Assembly (NCBI GenBank): GCA_029881215.1
Contig: JAOUNA010000008.1
Coordinates: forward strand, 1 to 40,673
Source of the DNA: Myxococcales bacterium
Lineage (GTDB): Bacteria > Myxococcota_A > UBA9160 > SMWR01
Reading direction: 5' to 3'
Length of the DNA: 40,673 bases
Shown: positions 21,427 through 31,350 of the stretch, piece by piece
How positions within the stretch are numbered: position 1 is the stretch's first letter
Layout: each line of letters opens with the position of its first letter
The notes under the pieces: generated by a model
The model's input: the letters and a program-made list of their open reading frames with translations, nothing else
Databases searched by the model: none
Told to the model about the DNA's origin: nothing
Made by a program: the position numbers and the translations under genes

Positions 21427-21597
21427 TGTGGAACCAGGGCATTGGAAATGGGATCGATCTGGCGCGGGCCGATCGGATGGAAGCGGGCGCGCACATCCGA
21501 CCGGGCTCGGCCCTCGGAGCCCTTCCGAGCTCAGACGAGGCGCTTTCCCCAAATCGGCACCCCGCTTTATCGGAGTGCTCCGAGGTCCAGATCAGGG

Positions 21598-21631
21598 CAT
21601 CCCCCCGGTTGGAAGGTCCGCCGGGGGGATG
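21598..21631 (+). terminator. strong hairpin in the gap between the rnd end and the beta-propeller gene
   Basis: Perfect 11-bp inverted repeat CATCCCCCCGG-ttggaaggtccg-CCGGGGGGATG followed on + strand by TTGCTCTTC. Confidence 0.45.
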
Positions 21632-21699
21632 TTGCTCTTCGGGGCCGCTCCGCCGGGTCTCGGATCGCCGGTGCGCCGCGCGCACGAAGACCCGCGCGG

Positions 21700-22881
21700 C
21701 TACTGGGGCGCGGCCTCGGCCGTCGCGTCGATGTTCGCCGACGCCGCCGCGACCTCCGCTCCGAACTCTCGCAGGAACCAACGCTTGAGCTCGGGAAGCT
21801 CCTCGAGATCGCGGGCGCGCTCGGGTCCGCGGTACGCGATGGCCTCGAGCGCCGAGTTGGGGCAGAGCACGCCCGGGTCCATGGCGAGCTCCTGCGCGCG
21901 CACCGTTCGCCAGCTCTTGAGCGCCGCCAGACGCCGTTCCATGTGACGATCCATGCGGCGGCGGCCGCTCGAGGGCAGTCTCGGAATGGGGCCGTGGTCT
22001 TCCTTGCGGCCTGCGCGCACCGCCGCCATCACGTCGCGACCGATGCGCCGGAGCAAGAGGTCGGTGATGCCCTTGATGTCCGCGAGATCCGCGAGCTTGC
22101 GCGGCTTGCGTTCGGCGATCTCGAGCAGCGTCCGATTGCCCAGGATCTTGAACGGCGGACGATCCATCTCGCGCGCCCGGTCATCTCGCATCAGGTACAG
22201 CTCGCGCAGGATCGACAAGCCCGTCGGGTCGAGGCGCCGCGCGCCCTTGATGCGCAGGTAGCCCAGCTTGTCGAACTCCCGATCCGGCCACTCGCGGCGC
22301 GCCAGCGTCTCGAACTCTTCCCGCGCCCAGCGCATACGCCTGGCTTCGCGCAGCTCCTTGCCGAGCGTCTCCGCGAGGCTGATCAGATAGAGCACGTCGG
22401 CAGCCGCGTAGCTCAGCTGGCGCTGCGTGAGCGGTCGCGCCGACCAATCGGAGCGCTGCTCCTCCTTGGGCAGCTTCACGCCGAAGTGGCGCTCCGCGAT
22501 GCTCGCCAGCCCGACCGACGGGTAGCCGAGCAGCTGCGCGCTGATCATCGTGTCGAAGAGATTGTCGAACTGGAAGGCGTAGTCTCGCTTGAGCACGAAG
22601 AGGTCGTACTCGGCCGCGTGGAAGATCTTGCGGATATCCGGTGATGCGAACACCGGCGCCAGCGGTGAGAGCTCCGACGGTCCCTCGATCGTCAGGGGAT
22701 CGATCAGATAGATCTGGCGGCGCGTCGCGATCTGGACGAGGCAGGTCTTGTCGAAGTAGTGGTAGAAGCTGTCGGCTTCCGTGTCGACGGCGATGATCCT
22801 CTGGCCGAGCAGATCCTGCGCGAGCGCATCGAGATCCGCCCGGCTCTCGATCATCTGGAAATCTGCCAATCCCGTCCTCAA
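21700..22881 (-). CDS. rnd: ribonuclease D
   Basis: IIAVDTEADSFYHYFDKTCLVQIATRRQIYLIDPL (DEDD motif), FHAAEYDLFVLKRDY, YAAADVLYLISL, plus HRDC-like region. Confidence 0.93.
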   Translation of the reverse strand: MRTGLADFQMIESRADLDALAQDLLGQRIIAVDTEADSFYHYFDKTCLVQIATRRQIYLIDPLTIEGPSELSPLAPVFASPDIRKIFHAAEYDLFVLKRDYAFQFDNLFDTMISAQLLGYPSVGLASIAERHFGVKLPKEEQRSDWSARPLTQRQLSYAAADVLYLISLAETLGKELREARRMRWAREEFETLARREWPDREFDKLGYLRIKGARRLDPTGLSILRELYLMRDDRAREMDRPPFKILGNRTLLEIAERKPRKLADLADIKGITDLLLRRIGRDVMAAVRAGRKEDHGPIPRLPSSGRRRMDRHMERRLAALKSWRTVRAQELAMDPGVLCPNSALEAIAYRGPERARDLEELPELKRWFLREFGAEVAAASANIDATAEAAPQ

Positions 22882-23108
22882 TGCGATTCAGTTCGGACCC
22901 GTGGCGCACGCGCCCACATGGTTGCAGTCAGAGAGCCAGTTTCCGTCGGGGGGGCCGAGCTGCGGCTTCCGATGTGTCGCCAACCGACCTGACCGAGAGC
23001 CACGCTGGGCGCCGAGGAGGGAATAGGCGACGCCGCCGATCGATCCTAGCCGAGCCGCTCGCCCCGGGAAACCCGGGCTGCGGCCCGGGGCTCCGGTACC
23101 CTGGCGGC

Positions 23109-24257
23109 ATGCTGCGCGCGGGCGTCGCCGTATCTGCTCATCCCGAGGCCCTCGTAGCAGCCGAGGAGCTCGCTCGGGGCGCCCTGGCCGATCTCGGCCG
23201 CGCGGATGCCGCGCTGCTCTTCGCCACGTCCGGTTATGGCGACGAGCTCGGGTCGCTGCTCGAGGCGGCGATCGCCGCGCTCGGCACTGAGAACGTGGTC
23301 GGGGCCACGGCCCACGGCGTGCTGGGCGCGGGCATCGAGCACGAGGGAGGCATCGGGGTTGCCCTGCTCGCCCTGTCCGGGCTGGAGGTGCAGCCGTTCC
23401 TGATCCCCGAGCTGGCCAGCGAGGACGCCCGCATCGGCCAGGAGATCGCAAGTCGGCTCGGGGGCGAGCCGCGACCCGAGGATCTGGTGATCCTGCTGCC
23501 AGATCCGCGCGCCATGCACCCCTCGCTGCTCCTCGATGGCGTGCGCGAGGCCCTGCGGCCCGCGTGCATCGTGGGTGCTGGCGCCGCGGATCCGATTTCG
23601 GATGCGCCGCTCCAGTGGTGCGGTCTCGAGCTGGAGAGCGGTGCCCTGGCCGGCATGGTGCTGCGCGCCCCGCACGTGCCGAGGGTGGGCGTCACGCAGG
23701 CCTGCCGGCCCGTCACGGATCTGCTCACCGTGACGCGGGCCGAGGGGCATTGGATTCGCGAGCTCGACGGCCGTCCCGCGCTGGACGTGTACCGCGAGGT
23801 GGCGCGCGGTCCGCTCGCCGCGGACCTGCGTCGGGCTGCCGCGTTCGTGCTGGTGGCGTTGCCGCGCGACGACGCGGCGCCCCTCGAGCCCGGCGGCTAC
23901 CTGGTGCGCAACGTCTCGGGCTTCGCCCCCGAGCAGCGCGCCTTTGCGCTGCCCGAGGTGCTGGGCCGGGGCGCGCGCCTGGCGCTCGTGCAGCGCGAGC
24001 CCGAGGCTGCGCGGGCGGATCTGAAGCGGATGCTGGCGCGCGTGGGATCCGCCGCGCCCGCATTCGGGCTGTACTTCGACTGCGCCGCGCGCGGGGTCGG
24101 GCTCTTCGGCGTCCCCGGCCTGGAGGCGGCCTATCTTCAGCACGCGCTGGGCAGCGCGCCGTTCGCCGGCATGTTCGGCTCCTGCGAGATCGGTCCGATC
24201 GCGGGCCGCACCGAGCTGCTCACCTACACGGGGGTGCTCGCGCTCGTCGACGCGTGA
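23109..24257 (+). CDS. FIST domain protein
   Basis: AALLFATSGYGDELGSLLEAAIAALGTENVVGATAHGVLGAGIEHEGGIGVALLAL ... SAAPAFGLYFDCAARGVGLFGVPGLEAAYLQHALGSAPFAGMFGSCEIGPIAG..LLTYTGVLAL. Confidence 0.88.
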   Translation: MLRAGVAVSAHPEALVAAEELARGALADLGRADAALLFATSGYGDELGSLLEAAIAALGTENVVGATAHGVLGAGIEHEGGIGVALLALSGLEVQPFLIPELASEDARIGQEIASRLGGEPRPEDLVILLPDPRAMHPSLLLDGVREALRPACIVGAGAADPISDAPLQWCGLELESGALAGMVLRAPHVPRVGVTQACRPVTDLLTVTRAEGHWIRELDGRPALDVYREVARGPLAADLRRAAAFVLVALPRDDAAPLEPGGYLVRNVSGFAPEQRAFALPEVLGRGARLALVQREPEAARADLKRMLARVGSAAPAFGLYFDCAARGVGLFGVPGLEAAYLQHALGSAPFAGMFGSCEIGPIAGRTELLTYTGVLALVDA

Positions 24258-24349
24258 GCCGGAGGCCGCGGCTCGGCCCGCGCATCGGCTGGAGACCGGT
24301 GGGCCGCGTGTGATAGAGTGTCGTTCCGAGAGGAGAGACTTCGTCCCAA

Positions 24350-25063
24350 ATGACGGAACAGGCGACCGCCATCGAGAAGGCCGTCGATGTCCTCTTCCAC
24401 CTGCACCGGGAGTCGACGCCGCAGGGGGTCACGGCGGTGGGGCGCGCCCTCGGTCTGCCCAAGTCGAGCGCGCACCGGCTGCTGGCTTCGCTGTGCAGCC
24501 GTGGCCTGGTCGAGCGCGACGAGCGCGGCCGCTACCGCACGGGCATGGGACTCGTGGCGCTCGGGCTCGGCGCGCTCGAGCGCGAGCCGATCGTGGTCGC
24601 GGCGCGCCCGGTGCTCGAGGCCGAGGCGCAGGCGCTCGGGGAGACCGTCTTCCTGGTCGGCGCGCGCGCGGGATCTCTCGTGGTCCTCGACAAGGCGGAA
24701 GGCACGGGCTTCCTGCGCGCCGCGCCGCGGGTGGGCTCGGCGGTGCCGGTGGACTGCACCGCGGTAGGCAAGCTCTTCCTCGCCTTCGATCCGCACTCGC
24801 TGGGCGCGCCGGATCTGCCGCGTCCGCTGGCCCGCGCGGTGGAGCGGGCGCGGGCGCTCGGCCACGCCGAGAATCGCGACGAGTGGATTCCGGGGCTGTC
24901 CGTCGTGGCGGCGCCGGTCCTCTCGGGAGGGCGCATGCCGGCGGCGCTGGCCGTGGCCATTCCGTCCGCGCGGATGCGCAGCCTCGACCGGCTCGCCCTG
25001 GCGCGGCGCGCGGCGGTGGCGGCGGCGCGCATCGCCGCGCGCATGGAGGGGCGCGACGCATGA
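24350..25063 (+). CDS. IclR-family transcriptional regulator
   Basis: AIEKAVDVLFHLHRESTPQGVTAVGRALGLPKSSAHRLLASLCSRGLVERDERGRYRTGMGLVALG wHTH plus IclR effector domain. Confidence 0.93.
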   Translation: MTEQATAIEKAVDVLFHLHRESTPQGVTAVGRALGLPKSSAHRLLASLCSRGLVERDERGRYRTGMGLVALGLGALEREPIVVAARPVLEAEAQALGETVFLVGARAGSLVVLDKAEGTGFLRAAPRVGSAVPVDCTAVGKLFLAFDPHSLGAPDLPRPLARAVERARALGHAENRDEWIPGLSVVAAPVLSGGRMPAALAVAIPSARMRSLDRLALARRAAVAAARIAARMEGRDA

Positions 25064-26001
25064 CCCGAGCCGCGCGCGAACGCGAGGGTGTGGTCTGGAT
25101 CGACGGCGCCGTGGTCGGGATCGGCGAGGCCAGGATTCCCGTCACCGATCACGGGCTGCTCTACGGCGACGGCATCTTCGAGGGAATTCGCGTCTATCGC
25201 CGACGGGTGTTCCGCCTCGATCGGCACCTCGCGCGCTTCGGCGTCGCGGCCAGACACATCGGGCTGGCGTTGCCCGGCGGCATCGACTCCGTGCGCGAGA
25301 TCGTGTTCGAGACGCTGCGCGCCTTCGACCGGGACGACGCCTACGTGCGCCTGATCGCAACCCGCGGCGAGGGCGCGCTCGGCGTGGATCCCACGACCTG
25401 CACCACTCCGCGCATCCTGTGCATCGCCGCGCGCGTGAGCATCTACCCCGAGCAGAAGCTGCGCGACGGCGTCGATCTCGTGACGTCGAGCCTCCGGCGC
25501 CCGCCCGCAGACGTGCTCGACCCGCGCGTGAAGAGTCTCAACTATCTGAACAACGCGCTGGCGAAGCTCGAGGCGCGGCAGCGCGGCGCGGACGAAGCGC
25601 TGCTGCTCAACGCGGCCGGGATGGTGGCGGAGGCGAGCGTCGCGAACCTCTTCGCGCATCGGGACGGCGTGCTGCGCACGCCGCCGAGCACGGACGGGGC
25701 CCTCGAAGGCGTGACGCGCGCCACGGTGCTCGAGCTGGCAGCCGAGCTCGGCATCCCGGCGCGCGAGCAGACCCTGGGTCGCTTCGATCTCTTCGCCGCG
25801 GACGAGGTCTTCCTCACCGGCACGGGCGCCGGTCTGGTTCCGGCGCGATCGCTCGACGGCCGCAGGCTTGGCGCGGGCGCGCCCGGGCCGATCTTCGAGA
25901 AGATTCGCGGAGCCTTTGCAGACGCGACCCGCAGGCTCGGCGTTGCCTTCGACGCGCGTGCCGGCCGCGGCGCTCGAGAAGACCGAGGTTCCGCCGACTA
26001 G
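25060..26001 (+). CDS. class IV aminotransferase (branched-chain aminotransferase-like)
   Basis: VTDHGLLYGDGIFEGIRVYRRRVFRLDRHLARF; VKSLNYLNNALAKLEA; EASVANLFAHRDGVLRTPP..GALEGVTRATVLELA; ATGA overlap with the iclR stop. Confidence 0.93.
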   Translation: MTRAAREREGVVWIDGAVVGIGEARIPVTDHGLLYGDGIFEGIRVYRRRVFRLDRHLARFGVAARHIGLALPGGIDSVREIVFETLRAFDRDDAYVRLIATRGEGALGVDPTTCTTPRILCIAARVSIYPEQKLRDGVDLVTSSLRRPPADVLDPRVKSLNYLNNALAKLEARQRGADEALLLNAAGMVAEASVANLFAHRDGVLRTPPSTDGALEGVTRATVLELAAELGIPAREQTLGRFDLFAADEVFLTGTGAGLVPARSLDGRRLGAGAPGPIFEKIRGAFADATRRLGVAFDARAGRGAREDRGSAD

Positions 26002-26043
26002 CGCGATTCCGCGCTAGTCTCCCGCCGAACCGGGGAGTGTGCC

Positions 26044-27774
26044 GTGCGCTGGTCCCATGCCTTCTTTCCCACGCTGCGCGACGATCCTGCAGACGCCGAG
26101 GCGTCGAGTCACAAGCTGCTGGTGCGCGCGGGCTACGTGCGCCAGCTCATGTCGGGCGTCTACTCGCTGCTGCCGCTCGGCTTTCGCGTATGTCGAAAGA
26201 TCACCGGCATCGTGCGCGAGGAGATGGACGGGATCGGCGCTCAGGAGTTTCGACTGCCGGCGCTGCATCCGGCCGAGCTGTGGCAGCGCTCCGGGCGCTG
26301 GGAAACCATGGGCGAAGAGATGTTCCGGCTGCGCGATCGCCGCGGCGCGGATGCCGCGCTCGGCATGACGCACGAAGAGGTCTTCGCCGAGATCGCGACG
26401 GAGCTGCGCAGCTACCGGCAGCTGCCTCAGATCTGGTACCAGATCCAGACGAAGTTCCGGGATGAACCGCGGCCGAAATCGGGCATTCTGCGCGTTCGCG
26501 AGTTCACCATGAAGGACTCGTATTCGCTCGACGTCGATCGGGAGGGGCTGGATCGCGCCTTCCAGAGACATTTCGAAGCGTACCGGCGCATCTTCTCGCG
26601 CTGCGGATTGGCGACGATCGCCGTCGAGGCCTCGTCGGGCTCCATGGGCGGCAGCGAGTCGATCGAGTTCATGGTGCTGAGCGAGGCCGGCGAGGACGAC
26701 ATCGCGTTCTGCGAGAGCTGCGGATACGCGGGCAACTTCGAGAAGGCCAGCTCGGCGTTGCCGCCGCTGGAGGATCCGCCCGGCGTCGGAAGCGCGCCGG
26801 AGAAGTTCCCGACTCCCGGCGTGCACACGATCGACGACCTCGTCGCGTTCGAGGGCGGCGCCCCCGCGGAGCGCCAGATCAAGACGCTGGTCTACATGCT
26901 CGATTCCGAGCCGGCGCTGGTGCTGCTGCGTGGCGATCACCCGCTCTCGGCGCAGAAGCTGCTCGACGCGACGGGCGCGCGCGAGGCGCGACCCGCGAAC
27001 GACGAGGAGATCCGCGCGGCGCTGGGAGCGTCGGCGGGAAGCCTGGGGCCCGTGGGGGTGCGCGAGGTCAGGGTGTACGCGGACCTCGCGTTGCGCGGCC
27101 GCCGCGGCATGACCACGGGCGCGAACGAAGACGATCACCACCTGCGACACGTCGATGTGGAGCGGGACGTGCGGGTGACCCAGTGGTTCGACCTGCGCGA
27201 GGTGCAGGCCGGGGATCCTTGCCCCATGTGCGACACGCCGATGCGGGTCGACAAGGCCATCGAAGTCGGACACATCTTCAAGCTCGGCACGCGCTACAGC
27301 GAGACACTCGGTGCCAAGGTGTTGGACGAGTCGGGCACCACCCGCCCCATCGTGATGGGTTCGTACGGCATCGGCATCGAGCGCGCGATGGCAGCCGTGG
27401 TGGAGCGTTGCCATGACGAGAACGGGATCATCTGGCCGCTCGCCATCGCGCCCTTCGAAGTGGTGATCACGGTCGTGAATCCGAAGGAGGCGGCGCCGAG
27501 CGACGCGGCCAACGCTCTGTACGACGCGCTCGTCGCCGAGGGCATCGAGGTGTTGCTCGACGATCGCGAGGAACGCCCTGGCGTGAAGTTCAAGGATGCG
27601 GATCTGATCGGTATCCCCTATCGCATCACTGTGGGGCCGAAGGGTCTGAAGGATGGCAAGGTGGAGATCGCGCGCCGGAAGAGCGGAAGCTCCCGCAACA
27701 TCGACGTGCACAAGGCGGCCGCAGCGATCACGGAGGCCGTCCTGGAAGAGCGCAGCTTCGCTCCGGACGCCTGA
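26044..27774 (+). CDS. proS: prolyl-tRNA synthetase
   Basis: GTG start; 576 aa bacterial ProS with insertion domain; [47 protein letters not shown]. Confidence 0.98.
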   Translation: MRWSHAFFPTLRDDPADAEASSHKLLVRAGYVRQLMSGVYSLLPLGFRVCRKITGIVREEMDGIGAQEFRLPALHPAELWQRSGRWETMGEEMFRLRDRRGADAALGMTHEEVFAEIATELRSYRQLPQIWYQIQTKFRDEPRPKSGILRVREFTMKDSYSLDVDREGLDRAFQRHFEAYRRIFSRCGLATIAVEASSGSMGGSESIEFMVLSEAGEDDIAFCESCGYAGNFEKASSALPPLEDPPGVGSAPEKFPTPGVHTIDDLVAFEGGAPAERQIKTLVYMLDSEPALVLLRGDHPLSAQKLLDATGAREARPANDEEIRAALGASAGSLGPVGVREVRVYADLALRGRRGMTTGANEDDHHLRHVDVERDVRVTQWFDLREVQAGDPCPMCDTPMRVDKAIEVGHIFKLGTRYSETLGAKVLDESGTTRPIVMGSYGIGIERAMAAVVERCHDENGIIWPLAIAPFEVVITVVNPKEAAPSDAANALYDALVAEGIEVLLDDREERPGVKFKDADLIGIPYRITVGPKGLKDGKVEIARRKSGSSRNIDVHKAAAAITEAVLEERSFAPDA

Positions 27775-27792
27775 ACGCCTCGGTCTCGGCTT

Positions 27793-28752
27793 TCAGCCGA
27801 ACAGCTCTCGATTCGCGCGGCGCAGGAAGAGCAGCCCGATCGCCGCGTTGAAGAAGATGAAGAAGTTGTGCTGTACGAAGCCGAACGCGGCCATGGGACC
27901 CGCGTTCTCGGGAAAGAGCGTGACCCACAGGACGATCGCGACGCTTCGCATGGGACCCGGAGTGGCCGCGCCGAAGAAGATCACGGGCAGGATGCCCAGC
28001 ATGTCGAGCCACTGCGCCTCGACTCCGAACAGATGCAGGGCGAGGGTGTAGACGATCACCGCCGCGAGCAGCGCCGGAGAGCGCATGGCGATCACGGCTG
28101 CGTAGTGCCCCAGGCTGGCCCGGCGGAACGCGCTGAGGATGTCGCGCCGCCGCAGCGCGGCCCCGAACGGCAGCCGGCCGCGAAAGAAGAGGATCCAACC
28201 GATCAGGAACACCAGGGCGGCCGCGGCGATCGACGGGATGACGTGGAACACGGCCGGCAGCCGTTCCCAGCGCAGCGCCACGCCGAGCGTGGCCCAGAAG
28301 AGCAGGTAGTAGAGCTCGCAGAACATGATGAAGAGCATGCTCGAGCCGACCTGCCAGCCCGGTACGCCGTGGCGGCGGTGCAGGTAGTACGCGATCACGC
28401 CCTTGCCGACCTGCTCGTTGACGATCGAGAGGATGTAGGTGCTGGCGCGGATGGGGAGGATGTCGGCGAAGCGCACGGGTGCGTTGAACCATCGCACGAC
28501 CCGCCAGACCACCGTGGAATCCACGAGGAAATAGAACGCGGAGTAGGGGATCATCATCAGCAGCCAGCGGCTCCAGGAGACGCTGCTGAAGACGCCCGAC
28601 AGGTACGCGATCAGCGTCTGCCCGGCGCGGTCGGCCGCGGCGTCGAGGCGCGTGTAGAGCCAGGCGAAGCAGGCGATCGTGATCAGCCACGGCAGAGCGC
28701 GCTGCCATGCGGCGGGGCGCGGCCTGGCTGCGGACTCGGTGCGATGCGTCAC
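27793..28752 (-). CDS. lysylphosphatidylglycerol synthase-TM-like integral membrane protein
   Basis: Multi-TM; INEQ/VNEQVGKGVIAYYLHRRHGVPGWQVGSSMLF...FFGAATPGPMRSVAIVLW pattern; GTG start at 28752. Confidence 0.6.
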   Translation of the reverse strand: MTHRTESAARPRPAAWQRALPWLITIACFAWLYTRLDAAADRAGQTLIAYLSGVFSSVSWSRWLLMMIPYSAFYFLVDSTVVWRVVRWFNAPVRFADILPIRASTYILSIVNEQVGKGVIAYYLHRRHGVPGWQVGSSMLFIMFCELYYLLFWATLGVALRWERLPAVFHVIPSIAAAALVFLIGWILFFRGRLPFGAALRRRDILSAFRRASLGHYAAVIAMRSPALLAAVIVYTLALHLFGVEAQWLDMLGILPVIFFGAATPGPMRSVAIVLWVTLFPENAGPMAAFGFVQHNFFIFFNAAIGLLFLRRANRELFG

Positions 28753-29684
28753 GAGCGCTCCGCGCCGGGCGCGAGACACAGGCGCAGCGTCTCGTCGAGC
28801 GGCGTGAGCTCGATTCCGAGCAGACGACAGGCTTCGCCGGGATCGATGTCGTCGTCCTGTTCGAGAACCCCCAGCATGGCGCGCGTGATCGGGGGATCGG
28901 CGAGCAGCAGCTCGGCCGCGGCGGCGGCGAAGCGCGCCGCGAACAGGGGAATCGAGCGGAACGCGACGCGCTTCCCGAGCAGCGCCGCCGCCCGTTCCAC
29001 CAGCGCGCGTTGGGTGAGCGATTCCGGTCCCGCGAGATCCAGCGTGCGCCCGTCGAGATCGCGCGGGGTCAACGCGGCGAGGATCGCCTCCACCACGTCC
29101 CGGGCGGCGATCGGCTGCTGGCGCGCGGCGCCACCCCGCACCAACGCGGTGCGTCCCGCGCTGGCTTGCCGCAGGAGCGCCTGCGCGGCGGCATCGCCGG
29201 CGCCGAGCACCATCGGCAGCCGCACGATGACCGCCGGAGTCTTGCCGCGAAGCAGGATCGCGTCGGCCCGCCCTCGGGACGCGAGGCACGCGTTGCCGGC
29301 ATCCGGGTGCGCGCCGAGGATGCTGAGGCCCACGATCCGGCGCAGCCCGGCGCGCGCCGCCGCGTCGGCCAGCGCTGCGCTCGCCCCTTCGTGGGCGTCC
29401 TCGTAGCGGCTGCGCCGACTCTGCTTGAGGATGCCCACCAGGTGCACGGCCTGGCTGCAGCCCCTGGCGGCGCGGGCGAGCGCGGCGGCATCCCGGTAGT
29501 CGATGACGTCGATCTCGGGCCGCGCGTCCGCGGGCAGGTTGCGCAGCGATTCGGCCGCCCGCTCCGATCGCACCAGCGCGTGTACAGCGCGTCGCGGCGT
29601 CGCGCCGGCCAGGCGACACAGCAGCAGGCGCCCCAGATGTCCATTGGCGCCGGTGACGAGAATGCGGTCCGCCGCTTCGGGCAC
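28749..29684 (-). CDS. NAD(P)-dependent epimerase/NmrA-like atypical SDR
   Basis: RILVTGANGHLGRLLLCRLAGA Rossmann motif; AVHLVGILKQSRRSRYEDAHEGASAALADAAARAGLRRIVGLSILGA; GTGA overlap with the downstream gene. Confidence 0.88.
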   Translation of the reverse strand: MPEAADRILVTGANGHLGRLLLCRLAGATPRRAVHALVRSERAAESLRNLPADARPEIDVIDYRDAAALARAARGCSQAVHLVGILKQSRRSRYEDAHEGASAALADAAARAGLRRIVGLSILGAHPDAGNACLASRGRADAILLRGKTPAVIVRLPMVLGAGDAAAQALLRQASAGRTALVRGGAARQQPIAARDVVEAILAALTPRDLDGRTLDLAGPESLTQRALVERAAALLGKRVAFRSIPLFAARFAAAAAELLLADPPITRAMLGVLEQDDDIDPGEACRLLGIELTPLDETLRLCLAPGAERS

Positions 29685-29753
29685 GGGCTCGGAGCATAGC
29701 AGCCGTCTCCGCGCGCATTGACTTGCGCCGGCGCGATCGGTTTCATGGGGTGC

Positions 29754-31322
29754 ATGACCCGCGCGATCTGCGCCGCATCCGGTATCGCTGCGCTGCTGTT
29801 CCTGCTGTCCTCGTGCTGGCTCGGCCGCATCGAGCGGTCGGGGGCGCTGCACGACGATCTGCTCCTCGACGGGGGCGTTCCCGCCACGTTGTATCTGCCC
29901 GGCGTCTCCCCCACCGTCATGCCGTTCTTCGATTTTCCGGTGCGGCAGGATCGACCTCCGGGCGTCGCGCTTGCGCACGGCTTCGCGTTGGATCGCTGCG
30001 CCGTGAGCACGCTCGCGCGCCGTCTGGCCGCTGCGGGCTACGCCGTGCTCACGTTCGACGCGAGCGGCCACGGCCAGAGCCGCGCCGGCTACGCGCGGAG
30101 CCGCGCGCGTCCCGACGCTTTGTACACCGACTTCGTCGCGGCGGTCGATTTTCTTCGCGCCTCGCCCTTCGTGGACGGCGAGCGCATCGCCGTCGCCGGG
30201 CATTCGATGGGGGCCGCCGCGGCGCTCGACTTCGCGACTCGGGATTCCGGGATCGACGCCGCGGTGATGATCTCCGGTGGTTGGACGCTGGCGGGCCCCT
30301 TTCGCCCGGCGAACGCGCTGTTCCTGTACGCCGATCGGGAGCCCGATGCGATCCGCGAGCGCTCGCACGCGCTGGCCGCGAGGCTGGCCGAGGTGGAAGC
30401 CGTGCGCGTGGGTCAGACCTACGGTGATCCGGGGCGCGGGAACGCGGTGCGCGTCGCGCTGGTGCCGGATGCAAGCCACGGGAACATCGTGTACAAGGCG
30501 GCCACGGCCGAGCTGGTGCTGGCGTGGCTCGATGCGGCCTTCGGCATCGAGCGCCCCGCTCCGACGATTGCCCGCGATCCGCGCTGGCGCCTGGTGCAGC
30601 TGGCCGGCATCGCCTTCGCCCTCGTGTTGCCCGGTCTCGGCGTGCTGATCGGCCGACTGCTGCCCCCCGGTACGCCGCGCGGCGCCGGGGATCGAGGCGC
30701 TGCGCACCTGGCGCTCGCCGCCGCGTTGTTCGCCGTGCTGCCGCTCCAGGCGCTGGATGCGCCTCTGGTGCCTCTCCCCATCGAGATCGGCGACGCGGTC
30801 GCATCCCATTTCGCCCTGGCCGGAATCGCGCTGCTCGTCTGGCTCGCGCGCAAGGGTCGGCTCGCCGCGCCGCTCTCCGGACAGCTCAGCAGCGCGACGC
30901 TGCTCGGCGCGGGCGCGGCGCTCGTGATCTTCGCACTGCTGCTGCAGCCGATCGGCACGGTCTTCCACCGCATGGCGCTCACGCCGCCGCGCGCGCTGGC
31001 CTTCGCGAGCACCGCGCTGGTGCTCCTGCCGTTCACATTCGCCTTCCAGAGCGCGCTTCGCGTGGGAAGTCCCGGTGTGGCGGCGCTGCGCGCTCTCGCG
31101 GGTCGCGTCCTCGTCGTGGCCGCCCTGGTCACGGGCGTGTGGACGGGAGTCTCGAGCTGGCTGGTGCTCGCGGTGCTGCCGCTCTTCGTCAGCGTGTTCG
31201 CCTGCTTCGAGCTGCTCGCCGCCTTTCTCTACACGGCGTCGCGCAACCGGGTGGCGCTCGCCCTCATCGAGGCCGGCTGGCTGGCCTTCGTGATGGCGGC
31301 GGTCCTGCCCATGCGGGCATGA
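29754..31322 (+). CDS. alpha/beta hydrolase fused to a C-terminal multi-TM domain, lipobox-like N-terminus
   Basis: AIAALLFLLSSC-type N-terminus; GVALAHGFALDRCAVSTLARRLAAAGYAVLTFDASGHGQS; nucleophile elbow VAGHSMGAAAAL; late DASHGN; then ~7-8 hydrophobic segments. Start 29754 or 29745. Confidence 0.8.
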   Translation: MTRAICAASGIAALLFLLSSCWLGRIERSGALHDDLLLDGGVPATLYLPGVSPTVMPFFDFPVRQDRPPGVALAHGFALDRCAVSTLARRLAAAGYAVLTFDASGHGQSRAGYARSRARPDALYTDFVAAVDFLRASPFVDGERIAVAGHSMGAAAALDFATRDSGIDAAVMISGGWTLAGPFRPANALFLYADREPDAIRERSHALAARLAEVEAVRVGQTYGDPGRGNAVRVALVPDASHGNIVYKAATAELVLAWLDAAFGIERPAPTIARDPRWRLVQLAGIAFALVLPGLGVLIGRLLPPGTPRGAGDRGAAHLALAAALFAVLPLQALDAPLVPLPIEIGDAVASHFALAGIALLVWLARKGRLAAPLSGQLSSATLLGAGAALVIFALLLQPIGTVFHRMALTPPRALAFASTALVLLPFTFAFQSALRVGSPGVAALRALAGRVLVVAALVTGVWTGVSSWLVLAVLPLFVSVFACFELLAAFLYTASRNRVALALIEAGWLAFVMAAVLPMRA

Positions 31323-31350
31323 GCGAGGCGCTGCCTGCGCCGGCGCGCCC

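Noticed and set aside
18911-21946. 1011-aa plus-strand ORF
   Set aside because: Antisense shadow of pepP, the beta-propeller gene and part of rnd; no recognisable domain.
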